64,000 bases of DNA. It comes from Coriobacteriia bacterium. Lineage in GTDB: Bacteria; Actinomycetota; Coriobacteriia; Anaerosomatales; SLCP01. Below, piece by piece: positions 1 through 8,320 of the stretch; the stretch's first letter is position 1; each line of letters begins with the position of its first letter. The stretch is taken from positions 1 to 64,000 of the forward strand of contig JAUVXE010000003.1 in the NCBI GenBank assembly GCA_030603745.1. Direction: 5' to 3'. The notes below the pieces were generated by a model that worked only from the letters and a program-made list of their open reading frames with translations, ran no database searches and had not been told where the DNA came from. A program made the translations under genes and the position numbers.

Positions 1-261
1 CCTCCGCGGCCAGTTCGCGAACGGCCGCGCTCGTCATGATCGCGTCCTTCGCGACGAACGCCGCGAACAGGACGGCGAGCAGTGCCCACGCCTCAGGGAG
101 GGTCCACTCGGCCGGCCGCGCGGCGCGCACCGCGCCCTCGGCCCCGCCGGCCGAGTGGACCCTCCCTGAGGCGTGGGCACTGCTCGCCGTCCTGTTCGCG
201 GCGTTCGTCGCGAAGGACGCGATCATGACGAGCGCGGCCGTTCGCGAACTGGCCGCGGAGG
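1..261. repeat. Perfect fold-back inverted repeat at window start
   Basis: Bases 1-116 are the exact reverse complement of bases 146-261, with a 29-base spacer (117-145). The left arm begins at the first base of the window, so the palindrome may be even longer. The right arm reads as normal coding sequence for the first membrane helix of the CPBP protease, and the left arm is its antisense copy. A perfect 116-bp palindrome lying inside a coding region at a sequence end is typical of a chimeric inverted read or assembly fold-back. A real hairpin is possible but less likely. Confidence 0.9.
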
Positions 262-851
262 CCGCCGTCTTCGCCCGCGTCGCGGTCCTCTTCGGCTTCT
301 ATGCGATCCAGGCCGGCGTGCTCTGGCTGCTCGCCGCGCGTCGCGGGCTCGCGCTGCCGGACGCGTTCCGACTGCGCGTCGCCGAGGTCTCGTGGGGCGC
401 GCGCCTCTCCTCGGCGGCGCTCGTGGTGGGGCTGCTCGTGGCGGTACGGCTGACCGGGTGGGCGTACGGGCTCATCGCGCAGGCGCTCGGGTGGGACCCG
501 CCGGTGCGCGAGGTCGCCGACCTGACGCAGGTGTTCGGGCCCACCGTGTGGGGACTGCTGCTCTCGGTCGGGCTCGTGGTGGTCGTCGCGCCGCTCGTGG
601 AGGAGGTCGTCTTCCGGGGCGTGCTGCAGGGCGCGTTCGTGGCGCACTGGGGCCGCAGGCTCGGGATCGGCGTGGCGGCCGGGCTCTTCGCGCTCTACCA
701 CTTCACGCCGTGGCTGTTCCTCCCGCTGTTCGTGCTCGGCGTGGCGTGCGGCTGGCTCGCCGAGACGCGCCGCTCGCTCATCCCGGCGATCTCGCTGCAC
801 GGCGCCTACAACGTGGTGCCGGTCGTGATCGCCTTCTACCTCGTGTGGTAG
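36..851 (+). CDS. CPBP family intramembrane metalloprotease (Abi), N-terminus unreliable
   Basis: This is a polytopic membrane protein of the CPBP/Abi (type II CAAX prenyl endopeptidase-like) family. The family signature is visible: an EEVVFRG motif about two thirds along (the glutamate pair of motif 1), a LYHF motif with the second-site histidine, and a C-terminal LHGAYN motif. About six hydrophobic segments are present. The first roughly 40 residues come from the left arm and spacer of the 1-261 fold-back and do not look like a natural protein. The true protein is therefore only supported from about base 146 (the WTLPEAW segment) onward, and its real start may lie outside this window. Members of the family process peptides within the membrane or protect against bacteriocins. 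The substrate cannot be told here. Confidence 0.75.
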   Translation: MIASFATNAANRTASSAHASGRVHSAGRAARTAPSAPPAEWTLPEAWALLAVLFAAFVAKDAIMTSAAVRELAAEAAVFARVAVLFGFYAIQAGVLWLLAARRGLALPDAFRLRVAEVSWGARLSSAALVVGLLVAVRLTGWAYGLIAQALGWDPPVREVADLTQVFGPTVWGLLLSVGLVVVVAPLVEEVVFRGVLQGAFVAHWGRRLGIGVAAGLFALYHFTPWLFLPLFVLGVACGWLAETRRSLIPAISLHGAYNVVPVVIAFYLVW

Positions 852-939
852 GCGCGGCCGGTCGGGTATCATTACTCGCGTTCGCAGGAACGGCCCGCAC
901 CCCCGGGCCTTCGACCACCCGTCGCGGAGGGATCGCCCC

Positions 940-1242
940 ATGGCCATATCCGAGGAGCAGGTTCGCCACGTGGCCCTGCTGGCTCGCCTCAAGCTGACAG
1001 ACGAGCAGGTCGCCTCGCTCGGCGAGGACCTGAACTCGATCCTCGGCCATATCGACACGATCCAGCAGCTCGACCTCGAGGGCGTTGAGCCCACCGCGCA
1101 CGCGCTCGACGTGGTCAACGAGACCCGGGCCGACGAGGTCCGTCCCGGCCTGCCACGCGAGCTCGCCCTCAGGAACGCTCCCGAGGCGACCCCGGACGCG
1201 TTCGTGATCCCGCGCATCGTGGGTGGAGGTGACGGGGCGTGA
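940..1242 (+). CDS. gatC: Asp-tRNA(Asn)/Glu-tRNA(Gln) amidotransferase subunit C
   Basis: This 100-residue protein has the standard GatC length and pattern: an N-terminal helix with VRHVALLARLKLTDEQV, a central QLDLEGVEPTAHALD segment, and a C-terminal LRNAPEATPDAFVIPRIV tail that wraps GatA. GatC stabilises the GatA-GatB interface in the enzyme that converts misacylated Glu-tRNA(Gln) or Asp-tRNA(Asn) to the correct aminoacyl-tRNA. The ATG is preceded by a GCGGAGGGA ribosome-binding site. The stop overlaps the gatA start (GTGA), so the two are translationally coupled. A possible -10 element (TATCAT) lies at 867-872, just after the CPBP gene. Confidence 0.96.
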   Translation: MAISEEQVRHVALLARLKLTDEQVASLGEDLNSILGHIDTIQQLDLEGVEPTAHALDVVNETRADEVRPGLPRELALRNAPEATPDAFVIPRIVGGGDGA

Positions 1243-2723
1243 TCGACCTCTCCCGGCTCACCGCGACGCAGATCCGCGACGGCATCGCCGACAAGCTCTT
1301 CACCGCCCGTGAGGTCGCCGAGGCCGCCCTCGGCAGGATCGAGGCCCTCGACGGTCAGGTGCACGCGTTCAACCAGGTCACAGCCGAGCTGGCGTACGCC
1401 GCCGCCGAGCGCATCGACGACGCGGTCGCCTCCGGCGTGGTGCTGCCGGTGCTCGCGGGCGTGCCGGTCGCGCTCAAGGACAACATGAACCTCGTGGGCA
1501 CGCGCACCACGTGCAGCGCCGCCATCCTCGAGGGCCACGAGTCGGTCTACGACTGCACCGCGGTCCACCGCCTGCTGGAGGCGGGAGCCCTTCCCGTGGG
1601 GAAGTGCAACATGGACGAGTTCGCGTTCGGTTCCTCCACCGAGAACTCCGCGTTCGGGCCAACCCGCAACCCGTGGGACCTCGACCGCGTGCCGGGCGGC
1701 TCCTCCGGCGGCTCGGCGGCCGCGGTCGCAGCGGGCATGGCGACCCTGACGCTCGGCTCCGACACCGGCGGCTCGATCCGCCAGCCGGGTGCGCTCACCG
1801 GCACGGTGGCGCTCAAGCCGACCTACGGCCGCGTGTCGCGCTACGGCTGCGTCGCGTTCGCCTCCTCGCTCGACCAGATCGGGCCGTTCGCCAAGACGGT
1901 CGAGGAGTGTGCGGTCGCGCTCGGCGCGATCAGCGGCAAGGACCCGATGGACGCCACGAGCGTCGATCGTCCCGCCGAGGATTTCACCGCGGCCCTCCAC
2001 GAGGGCGTGCGGGGCCTCAGGGTGGGCGTGGTCACCGACCTGCTCGAAGCCGAGGGCTGCTCCGCCGAGGTCCGCGACTCGATCAGTGCCGCCGCCGAGG
2101 TCTTCGCTTCGCTCGGCGCCGAGGTGGGCGAGGTCGAGCTCCCGAGCACCGCGCACGGGCTGTCGGCCTACTACGTGATCGGCCCCGCCGAGGCCTCCTC
2201 CAACCTCGCGCGTTTCGACGGCATCCGCTACGGCCGACGCGCCGAGGAGGCCGAGGACGTCCTCGACCTCTACATGCGCTCCCGCGCCGAGGGGTTCGGC
2301 CCCGAGACGATCCGCCGGGTGATGCTCGGCACGTACGCGCTCTCCGCCGGCTACTACGACGCCTACTACGGTCAGGCGCAGAAGGCGCGCACGCTCATCA
2401 AGCGCGACTTCGAGACGGCGTTCTCGCGGTTCGACGTGCTCCTCACGCCCACCGCGCCCACGACGGCGTTCCGAATCGGCGAGAAGTCGAGCGACCCGCT
2501 CTCGATGTACCTCTCCGACATCTACACGATCCCCGTCAACCTCGCGGGGAACTGCGCGATCAGCGTGCCGAGCGGCCTGGGCGCCGAGACCGGCCTGCCG
2601 ATCGGCCTGCAGATCATCGGCACCCACTTCGCCGAGGCGGTCGTGCTGCGCGCGGCGGCCGCGTTCGAGGCCGCGGTCGGGTTCGACCCCACGCCGCCGC
2701 TCGTGCGCGAGGTGCAGGGGTAG
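1239..2723 (+). CDS. gatA: Asp-tRNA(Asn)/Glu-tRNA(Gln) amidotransferase subunit A
   Basis: This is the glutaminase/amidase subunit of GatCAB, 494 residues, which is full family length. It releases ammonia from glutamine (or asparagine) and channels it to GatB. The amidase-signature triad is visible: the lysine in VALKDNM (about K80), the cis-serine in PGGSSGGS (about S155) and the nucleophile serine in SDTGGS (about S179). The start is a GTG overlapping the gatC stop by four bases. gatB is not adjacent. It lies 2.3 kb downstream beyond a phasin-like gene and a UbiB-family gene, all on the same strand. Confidence 0.97.
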   Translation: MIDLSRLTATQIRDGIADKLFTAREVAEAALGRIEALDGQVHAFNQVTAELAYAAAERIDDAVASGVVLPVLAGVPVALKDNMNLVGTRTTCSAAILEGHESVYDCTAVHRLLEAGALPVGKCNMDEFAFGSSTENSAFGPTRNPWDLDRVPGGSSGGSAAAVAAGMATLTLGSDTGGSIRQPGALTGTVALKPTYGRVSRYGCVAFASSLDQIGPFAKTVEECAVALGAISGKDPMDATSVDRPAEDFTAALHEGVRGLRVGVVTDLLEAEGCSAEVRDSISAAAEVFASLGAEVGEVELPSTAHGLSAYYVIGPAEASSNLARFDGIRYGRRAEEAEDVLDLYMRSRAEGFGPETIRRVMLGTYALSAGYYDAYYGQAQKARTLIKRDFETAFSRFDVLLTPTAPTTAFRIGEKSSDPLSMYLSDIYTIPVNLAGNCAISVPSGLGAETGLPIGLQIIGTHFAEAVVLRAAAAFEAAVGFDPTPPLVREVQG

Positions 2724-2819
2724 GGCGTACGCGTCCCCTGGAGATGCCGCCGCAGATACGGCGCCTGTTCGGGAATAGACTGTGTGACCCGACGTCGAGA
2801 TGGAAGCGGGGGATACACC

Positions 2820-3212
2820 GTGTCCGAGCATGAGACCAGCGAGAGCACCGGCCACGCGCAGGCACCAGGCGCGACCTCCGGCGAGGCGAGCATCATCGAG
2901 AAGGCGTTCCTCATGGGCCTCGGCGCCGCGTTCCTCGCCAAGGACAAGGCCGAGGAGCTCGCCGAGGAGCTCGTGAAGCGCGGCGAGATGACCAAGGACG
3001 AGTCGGGCACGTTCGTCGGCAAGGTCGCCACCCAGGCGAAGGACGCCACGTCGAGCGCCCGCAAGACCGTCTCCGAGGAGTCGGCCAAGGTCGCCGAGGG
3101 CCTCGGCCTCGTCTCAAGGAAGGACTTCGACCGGCTTGAGGCCGAGATCGCCGAGCTCAAGGCGCTCATCGCCTCGCTCAAGCCGCAGGGAACCGCCGCC
3201 GGCGACTCGTGA
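2820..3212 (+). CDS. Phasin-like small helical protein
   Basis: This is a roughly 130-residue, mostly alpha-helical, charged protein. After a disordered N-terminus rich in Ser/Thr/Gly it has a conserved-looking segment IEKAFLMGLGAAFLAKDKAEE, followed by a KRGEMTKDES segment and a C-terminal heptad-like stretch (KDFDRLEAEIAELKALIASL) that should form a coiled coil. This layout matches phasin / PHA-granule-associated and poly-hydroxyalkanoate synthesis regulator proteins (PhaF/PhaI-like), which often sit next to UbiB-family genes. I chose the GTG at 2820 over the upstream GTG at 2784 because AGCGGGGG precedes it at a suitable distance and the extra residues look random. Granule binding is inferred. 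No PHA synthase is in the window. Confidence 0.72.
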   Translation: MSEHETSESTGHAQAPGATSGEASIIEKAFLMGLGAAFLAKDKAEELAEELVKRGEMTKDESGTFVGKVATQAKDATSSARKTVSEESAKVAEGLGLVSRKDFDRLEAEIAELKALIASLKPQGTAAGDS

Positions 3213-3225
3213 GCGGGACTCCCAG

Positions 3226-4920
3226 GTGAGCTCGCCACCGCAGATCAGGAAGCACCTCAACCGTCATCGCCAGATCGCGACCGTCCTGGCCGAGGAGGGC
3301 CTGTTCGCGACGCTCGACGTCACCGGGCTCGGCAAGCTCGCCCCCTCGCGCGCGCGTCGCGCGTCGCGCGGCACCGCGACGCCGGGCTCGCCCGGCGACC
3401 CGCTCACGACCGAGCAGCACGTCCGGCGCGCGCTCGAGCGCCTCGGCCCGACCTTCATCAAGGCGGGACAGGCGGTCGCGACCCGCATCGACGTCATCCC
3501 GCCCGAGCTCGCCCGAGAGTTGCGCAAGTTGCAGGACGAGGTCCCGGCGGAGCCGTTCGAGACGGTCAAGGCGGTCATCGAGGCGGATTTCGAGACGCCT
3601 CTCCAGGAGCTCTTCGCGACGTTCGATCCCGAGCCCGCCGCGGCGGCCTCGCTCGGCCAGGTCCACTGGGCCACGCTCGACGACGGCACTCGCGTCGCGG
3701 TGAAGGTCCAGCGCCCCGCGGCGCGCCGGCAGGTCGAGGTCGACATCGACATCGCGCTCACGCAGGCCCGCTGGGTCGCCGAGCGAACGGACCTGTTCGG
3801 GGACCTCGACCTCGTCGCCATCGCCGAGGAGTTCGCGTGCGCGGTGCGCGACGAGCTCGACTACCTCAAGGAGGCGGGCAACGCCGACCGCCTGTGGCGC
3901 GCCTTCCGCGACGACCACACCGTCGCGTTCCCCCGCGTCTACTGGGAGCGGACCACCGGCCGGGTGCTCACCCTCGATCGGCTCGACGGCGTGAGCATGA
4001 ACCGGGTCGACCTGCTGGACGAGGGCGGTTTCGACCGGTCCGAGCTCGCGCGGCGGGGCATCAGTTGCTACCTGCGTCAGATGTTCGAGCTCGGCTTCTT
4101 CCACGCCGACCCGCACCCCGGCAACTACCTCGCGCTCCCCGACGGCAGGGTGGGGTTCACCGACTTCGGTCGGGTGGGGCGCATCTCGGACGCGTCGCGC
4201 GACCGCTTCGTCGACCTGGTGTGGGCGGCCGTCAACCGGGACCCGCAGCTCGCCACCGACACGCTCGTGGCCGTGAGCGGCAATCTCGACGTGGACGAAC
4301 GTGAGCTCCACCGTGAGGTCTCGCGGCTCATCGGCAAGTACCACGGGGTCGAGCTCGGGCGCATCGAGTTCGGCGAGCTCATGACCGAGACGCTCGGGCT
4401 CATCCGCGGCTATCGTCTCGGGGTCCCGAGCGACTTCGCGCTCCTGCTCGGCACGCTCGTGGTGCTCGAGGGGGTCGGCACGATGCTCGACCCGGGCTTC
4501 GACTTCGCGACCAACGCCAAGCCCTTCGCCGACCGGGTCGTCGCCGATCGGCTCCGGCCGGAGGCGGTCTTCGGCCGGGCCACGAACTCGTGGCGTCGCG
4601 CGGTGCGCCTCATCGACGCGATCCCCGACACGGCCGACCGCGTGCTGCGCCGGCTCGCGCACGGCGAGGCGACGATCAACATCCGTCCCACCGGTTACCG
4701 GGTGCTCCTCGACGAGCTGCACGAGCTCGTCAATCGCCTTGCGTTCGCGCTCGTGGTGGCGGCGCTCGTCATCGGCTTCTCGACGCTCCTCGGCCAGACC
4801 GGGGTGCCCTCGTGGGCGCGGACCGTGGGCGAGGTCGGGCTCGTGCTCGCGTTCGTCGTCACGCTGTGGTTCTTCGGCTCGATCATCTTCGCGCATCACC
4901 GGCGGCGTCGGCGGGACTGA
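3226..4920 (+). CDS. UbiB/ABC1/ADCK-family atypical kinase
   Basis: This is a protein kinase-like protein of the UbiB/AarF/COQ8 family, about 564 residues. The diagnostic KxGQ motif is present (FIKAGQAVATRIDVIP), followed by the alanine-rich nucleotide loop (AAASLGQVHWA), the VAVKVQRP lysine, and catalytic/metal motifs HADPHPGN and FTDFGRVG. Two hydrophobic helices end the protein (FALVVAALVIGFSTLL and GLVLAFVVTLWFFGSIIF), so it is anchored in the membrane. In other bacteria such proteins are needed for isoprenoid quinone synthesis or lipid handling, and in an organism likely to use menaquinone that role fits. I chose the GTG at 3226, 14 bases after the phasin-like gene, because family homology begins near there. 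The region upstream in frame is arginine/serine-rich shadow sequence. Confidence 0.9.
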   Translation: MSSPPQIRKHLNRHRQIATVLAEEGLFATLDVTGLGKLAPSRARRASRGTATPGSPGDPLTTEQHVRRALERLGPTFIKAGQAVATRIDVIPPELARELRKLQDEVPAEPFETVKAVIEADFETPLQELFATFDPEPAAAASLGQVHWATLDDGTRVAVKVQRPAARRQVEVDIDIALTQARWVAERTDLFGDLDLVAIAEEFACAVRDELDYLKEAGNADRLWRAFRDDHTVAFPRVYWERTTGRVLTLDRLDGVSMNRVDLLDEGGFDRSELARRGISCYLRQMFELGFFHADPHPGNYLALPDGRVGFTDFGRVGRISDASRDRFVDLVWAAVNRDPQLATDTLVAVSGNLDVDERELHREVSRLIGKYHGVELGRIEFGELMTETLGLIRGYRLGVPSDFALLLGTLVVLEGVGTMLDPGFDFATNAKPFADRVVADRLRPEAVFGRATNSWRRAVRLIDAIPDTADRVLRRLAHGEATINIRPTGYRVLLDELHELVNRLAFALVVAALVIGFSTLLGQTGVPSWARTVGEVGLVLAFVVTLWFFGSIIFAHHRRRRRD

Positions 4921-5028
4921 TGCGCCGCGACCGGCCCGGGCTGCGATAGAATCGGCGGGTGACCTGTCCGCGGTCTCGCGTGCCCGGCGCGCGGGAGCCG
5001 CTCTCTCGACCGAGAAGGAGTGCTCGAG

Positions 5029-6558
5029 GTGGCCAAGGACCGTCTGCGAGAGGTGCTCGAGGAGTGGGAGGCCGTCATCGGCCTCGAGGTCCACACTGAG
5101 CTCACGACGCTCGCGACCAAGATGTTCTGCGGGTGCCCGGTGGAGTTCGGCGGCGAGCCCAACACCCGGGTCTGCCCGGTCTGCCTCGGCCTCCCCGGCG
5201 CGCTGCCGGTACCCAACGAGGCGGCGATCGAGGCCACCGTGCTCGCCGGGCTCGCCACGGGGTGTGAGATCGCGCCGTGGAGCCAGTTCCACCGCAAGAA
5301 CTACTTCTATCCCGACATGCCCAAGAACTACCAGATCTCCCAGTACGACCTGCCGTTCTGTTCGGACGGGATGGTCGAGGTCGACATCGAGGCCGACCGC
5401 GGCGGCCCGCAGCGCCCGGACCGTGACGGTGACTACGTCACGCCCATCGGCATCACGCGCATCCACCTCGAGGAGGACACCGGCAAGATGGTGCACGTGG
5501 GCGGGAGCGAGGGCCGGATCGCGGGCGCCACGCACTCGCACGTGGACTTCAACCGTGCGGGGACCGGGCTCATGGAGCTCGTGACCGAGCCCGACATCCG
5601 CACGCCCGAGGAGGCGCGCCGGTTCGCGCAGAAGCTGCGGCTGATCTGGCTCTCCCTCGGCGTGTCGGACTGCAACATGGAGGAGGGCTCCATGCGCGTC
5701 GATGCCAACGTGAGCGTGCGCCGCAGGGGCGAGACCGCGTTCGGCACCAAGGCCGAGATCAAGAACATGAACTCCTTCAAGTCGCTGCACGACGCGCTCG
5801 CCCACGAGATCGTCCGCCAGGTCGAGCTGCTCGAGCAGGGCGGCAGCGTGGTGCAGGAGACCCGCCACTGGGACGCGGGGGCCAAGCGGACGAGCTCGCT
5901 TCGGGGCAAGGAGGAGGCGCACGACTACCGCTACTTCCCCGAGCCGGACATGGTGCCGTTCGAGTTCTCGGCCGAGTGGGTCGAGGGCGTGCGGGCCAAG
6001 CTGCCCGAACTCCCGGACGCCCGCAAGGCGCGGTTCATGGCCGACTACCGCTTGCCGGCCCACGACGCCACGGTGCTCACCGGCGACCTGACCCTGGCGG
6101 CGTTCTTCGAGGCGGCGGTCACGATCGCCGGCGTCGAGCGGGCCAAGCCGATCAGCAACGTGATCCTCAACGACCTGTCCATGCTCCTCAACGCCGAGGG
6201 AATCTCGGTCGCCGAGACCAGGATCGTGCCGTCGATGGTCGCCGAGCTCGTGGTGCTCGTCGAGGACGGGGTCATCTCCAGCAAGCAGGCCAAGGAGGTC
6301 TTCGCCGAGATGGCCGAGACCGGCGACGCGCCCGGCGCGATCGTCGAGCTCCGCGGCATGCAGCAGGTGAGCGACACCGGTGCGATCGAGGCAGTGGTCG
6401 ACCGCGTGATCGCGGCCAATCCCGCGCAGGTCGAACAGTACCGGGGCGGCAAGCAGGGCGTCCTGGGCTACTTCGTGGGGCAGGTCATGCGGGAGATGGG
6501 CGGGCAGGCCAACCCCACGGTCGTGAACGAACTGCTCCGCGAGAAGCTCGACGCGTAG
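5029..6558 (+). CDS. gatB: Asp-tRNA(Asn)/Glu-tRNA(Gln) amidotransferase subunit B
   Basis: This is the tRNA-dependent kinase/transamidase subunit of GatCAB, about 509 residues. It activates the misacylated tRNA with ATP and accepts ammonia from GatA. Visible family signatures are EAVIGLEVHTEL near the N-terminus, the zinc-site cysteines in MFCGC and CPVC, YFYPDMPKNYQISQYD, DFNRAGTGLMELVTEPD, and a C-terminal YqeY-like tail (VLGYFVGQVMREMGGQANP). I chose the GTG at 5029 because AAGGAG ends eight bases upstream. A GTG at 5020 is also possible. A -10-like TAGAAT at 4947-4952 suggests its own promoter despite being in line with gatCA. The presence of GatCAB suggests indirect synthesis of Gln-tRNA and/or Asn-tRNA. 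Confidence 0.97.
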   Translation: MAKDRLREVLEEWEAVIGLEVHTELTTLATKMFCGCPVEFGGEPNTRVCPVCLGLPGALPVPNEAAIEATVLAGLATGCEIAPWSQFHRKNYFYPDMPKNYQISQYDLPFCSDGMVEVDIEADRGGPQRPDRDGDYVTPIGITRIHLEEDTGKMVHVGGSEGRIAGATHSHVDFNRAGTGLMELVTEPDIRTPEEARRFAQKLRLIWLSLGVSDCNMEEGSMRVDANVSVRRRGETAFGTKAEIKNMNSFKSLHDALAHEIVRQVELLEQGGSVVQETRHWDAGAKRTSSLRGKEEAHDYRYFPEPDMVPFEFSAEWVEGVRAKLPELPDARKARFMADYRLPAHDATVLTGDLTLAAFFEAAVTIAGVERAKPISNVILNDLSMLLNAEGISVAETRIVPSMVAELVVLVEDGVISSKQAKEVFAEMAETGDAPGAIVELRGMQQVSDTGAIEAVVDRVIAANPAQVEQYRGGKQGVLGYFVGQVMREMGGQANPTVVNELLREKLDA

Positions 6559-6621
6559 CGGCGTCCGCGGGCCGCGACCGTCCGCGCCGGCGTCTCGGCA
6601 GCCCGCACAGGCTTGGCGCCC

Positions 6622-8103
6622 TTACTCGCCCGCCTGCTGCAAGAGCATGTCGAGCAGGCGGGCCATCGCCAGCGTGTCGAGCTTGCAGTACTCCCGCAGG
6701 TGGGCGTGGAGCTCCGCGCGCTCGCCCGGGGTCAGCTCGCCGCGAACGCCGCGCAGGTAGCGCACGCTCGCCGTTGTGCCGTCCCCGATCTCGAGACCCT
6801 CGTAGGACAGGTCCGGGCACCACGCGGGCAGCACGTGCTTGATGCTCGTGCGCCCGTTCGTGTGCGGGTGCAGGGTATGCCGCCGCACGATCGGCTCGAG
6901 GTCGACGAGGCGGTCGGTGATCGCCTCGAGCGGGCCGGCGAGCCCCGGCAGGTCCCGTGCGAGTTCGGCGATCCGGGTCCGCTCGAAGGAGCTGTAGTGC
7001 ATGATCGACCCCGCCGACCCGAGGTCCTCCACGAGGTGGGCGACGAGCGTGCGGCGGGGGTCGCCGGTGCCGGGGTGGAGGTACTCCCGGTGCTCCAGCG
7101 AGCCGTCCTCATGGTGCGTGTGCACCGAGTACTGGAAGGGGATCGCCTGGTAGGGCCTCGTGCCGGGCCAGAGGGGGAGCGCGGGGTTGACGGTCTCGAA
7201 GTCGAGGTGCCTCACCGGCCACTCGAGGCGCGAGAGCGCCCGTGCGAGCCCGTCGGCGTCCACCCACGGCTCGCCGCTCTTCACCGCGCGGACCACGCCG
7301 GCCTGCGCCGGGGTCAGCAGCTCGAACTCCTCGGGGATGTCGCGGATGGAGGTCACCCCGAGGTCGAGGAGCGCGTGGAACGCGCGCTCGGACAGCCGGG
7401 GGAGCGCGGTCACCGGGTGGCGTTGGGGCAGGAAGCCGTGGCAGTGCTCGGCGAAGTCGCACCCGTAGGGCTTCCGGCACCGATCGCCCGGGCGGACCTC
7501 GGGCTCGGCTCCCGCCAGCACGGCCCGCAACCTCGCGACCTCGGCTGGGATCCCGGGAGCGATCCGCATGACGGCCCCCGTGACGTCCTCGATCGTGAAG
7601 AGGCGCTCGACGTCGTAGTCGCCTCCCTCCCACACGTAGGAGGTGTCGAGGTGTACGATGTGCGTCCGGCGGACCGGGATCCCGGCGCCGATGAGCACGT
7701 ACCGCTGCACCGCCGCGTCCGTGATGTTCTCGGGCTTGACCCGGCCCCCGGACTTGACCTCGTAGAGGTCCCACATGCCGTCCCCGACCCACACGAGGAT
7801 GTCGACGCGCACGAGGACGTCATCGTGCGTGAACGCCGGCTCGTAGAGCACCGTGGCGCCGTCGGCGATGAGCCGCGCGGTGGTGGCGAGGGCCTGCTCG
7901 GTCTCACGGGGTCCCTCGGCCACCTCGATCCCGCACGGGAAGAGCCGCTGCGCGAGCACCCCGACCTCGTGTCCCTGGTCGAAGACCCACTGCGTGGACT
8001 CGGTGACCGGGGCGGCGAGCGCCGGCTCGTGGACGGAGAGCCACAGCGCCCGCTCGCACTGCAGGCCCCTCTGGAACCGTGATTTCGAGAGTCGCGTCTT
8101 CAT
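6622..8103 (-). CDS. DUF2779 protein: RecB-like nuclease plus RNase H-fold domain
   Basis: This protein of about 493 residues belongs to the DUF2779 family. The N-terminus (KTRLSKSRFQRGLQCERALWL) is typical of Cas4/RecB-type PD-(D/E)xK proteins, and its catalytic pattern is visible as VRVDILVWVG followed by YEVKSG. Cysteines (one near the N-terminus and CRKPYGC...C about residue 240) could form the Cas4/AddB-like iron-sulfur site. The C-terminal half begins HLDFETVNPALPLW, an acidic DFE motif of a DEDD exonuclease-like fold. The biological role is unknown; DNA repair or defence have been suggested for relatives. I see no defence neighbours. The ATG at 8103 gives the usual family N-terminus. 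It converges with gatB. Confidence 0.85.
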   Translation of the reverse strand: MKTRLSKSRFQRGLQCERALWLSVHEPALAAPVTESTQWVFDQGHEVGVLAQRLFPCGIEVAEGPRETEQALATTARLIADGATVLYEPAFTHDDVLVRVDILVWVGDGMWDLYEVKSGGRVKPENITDAAVQRYVLIGAGIPVRRTHIVHLDTSYVWEGGDYDVERLFTIEDVTGAVMRIAPGIPAEVARLRAVLAGAEPEVRPGDRCRKPYGCDFAEHCHGFLPQRHPVTALPRLSERAFHALLDLGVTSIRDIPEEFELLTPAQAGVVRAVKSGEPWVDADGLARALSRLEWPVRHLDFETVNPALPLWPGTRPYQAIPFQYSVHTHHEDGSLEHREYLHPGTGDPRRTLVAHLVEDLGSAGSIMHYSSFERTRIAELARDLPGLAGPLEAITDRLVDLEPIVRRHTLHPHTNGRTSIKHVLPAWCPDLSYEGLEIGDGTTASVRYLRGVRGELTPGERAELHAHLREYCKLDTLAMARLLDMLLQQAGE

Positions 8104-8265
8104 GTGGAAAGCGTACCCGCACGGTCTGACACGAACGCCCAAGCCCATACTCCTCGGGGGGAACGCCTGCTCAGGCCGCTGATGCCTCGCGCTTCATCAC
8201 GTAGGCGAGGATCGCGACGAGCGAGGCCGACATCAGTGCCCTCGGTGACGCCATCCCCGCACGCA

Positions 8266-8299
8266 CGAAGGCCGGCGGGCGTGACCCTGCCGGCCTTCG
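8266..8299. terminator. Stem-loop between DUF2779 and membrane protein genes
   Basis: An 11-bp perfect stem (CGAAGGCCGGC at 8266-8276 pairing with 8289-8299) has a 12-base loop. It lies just downstream of the minus-strand membrane protein gene that ends at 8321, where an intrinsic terminator is expected. No clear U-run follows on either strand, so efficiency is uncertain. Confidence 0.6.
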
Positions 8300-8320
8300 G
8301 TAGAACACCGTGCACGAGCG

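Noticed and set aside
1-261. Fold-back as replication origin, telomere hairpin or mobile-element end
   Set aside because: The right arm is protein-coding sequence for a conserved membrane helix and no related genes lie near, so an assembly artefact is the simpler explanation.
93-2855. Very long minus-strand ORFs (also 3178-6063, 12416-16552, 24856-27699, 53350-55074, 55119-57221)
   Set aside because: They are antisense to strong genes, with Arg/His/Asp/Gly-repeat composition and no motifs. They arise because high-GC third positions remove stop codons on the other strand.
8171-8254. 27-codon minus-strand ORF with a hydrophobic stretch
   Set aside because: No ribosome-binding site at proper distance, overlaps the downstream side of a terminator-like hairpin, and is too short to support.
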